Source: Lactobacillus gallinarum DSM 10532 = JCM 2011
GTDB taxonomy: Bacteria > Bacillota > Bacilli > Lactobacillales > Lactobacillaceae
Direction of reading: 5' to 3'
Length of the DNA stretch: 64,000 nt
NCBI RefSeq assembly: GCF_001434975.1
Contig: NZ_AZEL01000011.1
Coordinates: 62,001-126,000, forward strand
Shown one piece after another: positions 63,887 through 64,000 of this stretch (its first letter is position 1; every line of letters begins with the position of its first letter). A program made the position numbers and the translations under genes. Below the pieces are notes generated by a model, which saw only the letters and a list, made by a program, of their open reading frames with translations, was not told the DNA's origin and did no database searches.

Positions 63887-64000
63887 CTAGTTGAGTGAAT
63901 GGTTAAAGTTTTTTCTGGAAATAGATCACGCATAATAGAAGTAATAGCGATTTGAGCTTCTCCAAAACCTAAAGCAATTAGAGGAACCCGTCCAGGATAG
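63887..64000 (-). CDS. Ferredoxin-NADP reductase (type 2, TrxB-like), 3' end only
   Basis: The last 37 codons of a gene entering from the right: VPLIALGFGEAQIAITSIMRD...HSTSI and a TAG at 63887. The GFGEA and C-terminal HSTSI segments match the thioredoxin-reductase-like ferredoxin/flavodoxin-NADP reductases (YumC type) of Firmicutes. The rest lies outside the window, so cofactor motifs cannot be checked. Confidence 0.8.

Overview
The window is low-GC, gene-dense chromosome from a Lactobacillus, most probably of the L. acidophilus group. This rests on Firmicutes gene order (dnaX-ybaB-recR-yaaL, tmk-darA-holB-yabA-rsmI, mutS-mutL-ruvA-ruvB, ireB-ruvX-yrzB, divergent pepQ/ccpA), on CIRCE and T-box control, and on an oxc/frc pair lying near a divergent scrRB/scrA locus and groESL. 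The exact species cannot be read from the sequence. I saw no rRNA, tRNA, insertion sequence or CRISPR array.

Layout. 1-4450: end of an AEC-family permease, the L10-leader rplJ-rplL operon, an ion channel read in frame into an RsmC-like methyltransferase, tadA and the SRP RNA. 4465-14267: replication and repair (dnaX, ybaB, recR, tmk, holB, yabA), c-di-AMP receptor darA, rRNA methylase rsmI, an acyl-ACP thioesterase, folate ECF component folT and the tsaB-rimI-tsaD tRNA t6A cluster. 14313-18900: the accessory part, a deoC-oxidoreductase-gntR operon running into an oxc-frc oxalate operon; the gntR and frc ends are cut and joined by one deletion. 18906-23000: ABC-F protein divergent from rex, then a LytTR regulator with a LiaF-like membrane protein. 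23015-27643: complete sucrose locus (scrB-scrR against scrA) with operators and a cre. 27644-30640: a type I toxin-antitoxin locus whose 30-residue toxin is too short for usual ORF calling, an HTH regulator with an MDR oxidoreductase, and an unknown membrane protein. 30659-44633: groESL between two CIRCE-type repeats, mutSL-ruvAB, yajC, zwf-dinB, a DHH phosphoesterase and a DEAD-box helicase. 44630-55660: T-box-controlled alaS, ireB-ruvX-yrzB, mutS2, trxA, mscL, yslB, murI-XTPase, an MscS channel and a ytxGH-like pair. 55724-64000: pepQ/ccpA, a wall-associated GDPD, the yunD-yutD-yutF-like cluster, DedA and the 3' end of a ferredoxin-NADP reductase gene.

Most of the window is housekeeping. 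The points most worth a second look are the gntR/frc deletion scar that leaves an intact but partnerless oxc, the holin-like type I toxin with an overlapping reading frame and antisense RNA, the channel-methyltransferase fusion, a MutL whose C-terminal endonuclease motifs are all eroded, a LytTR-type 21-bp-phased direct repeat, and a possible dnaX frameshift site. Functions come from recognised motifs and family knowledge; no database search was possible.
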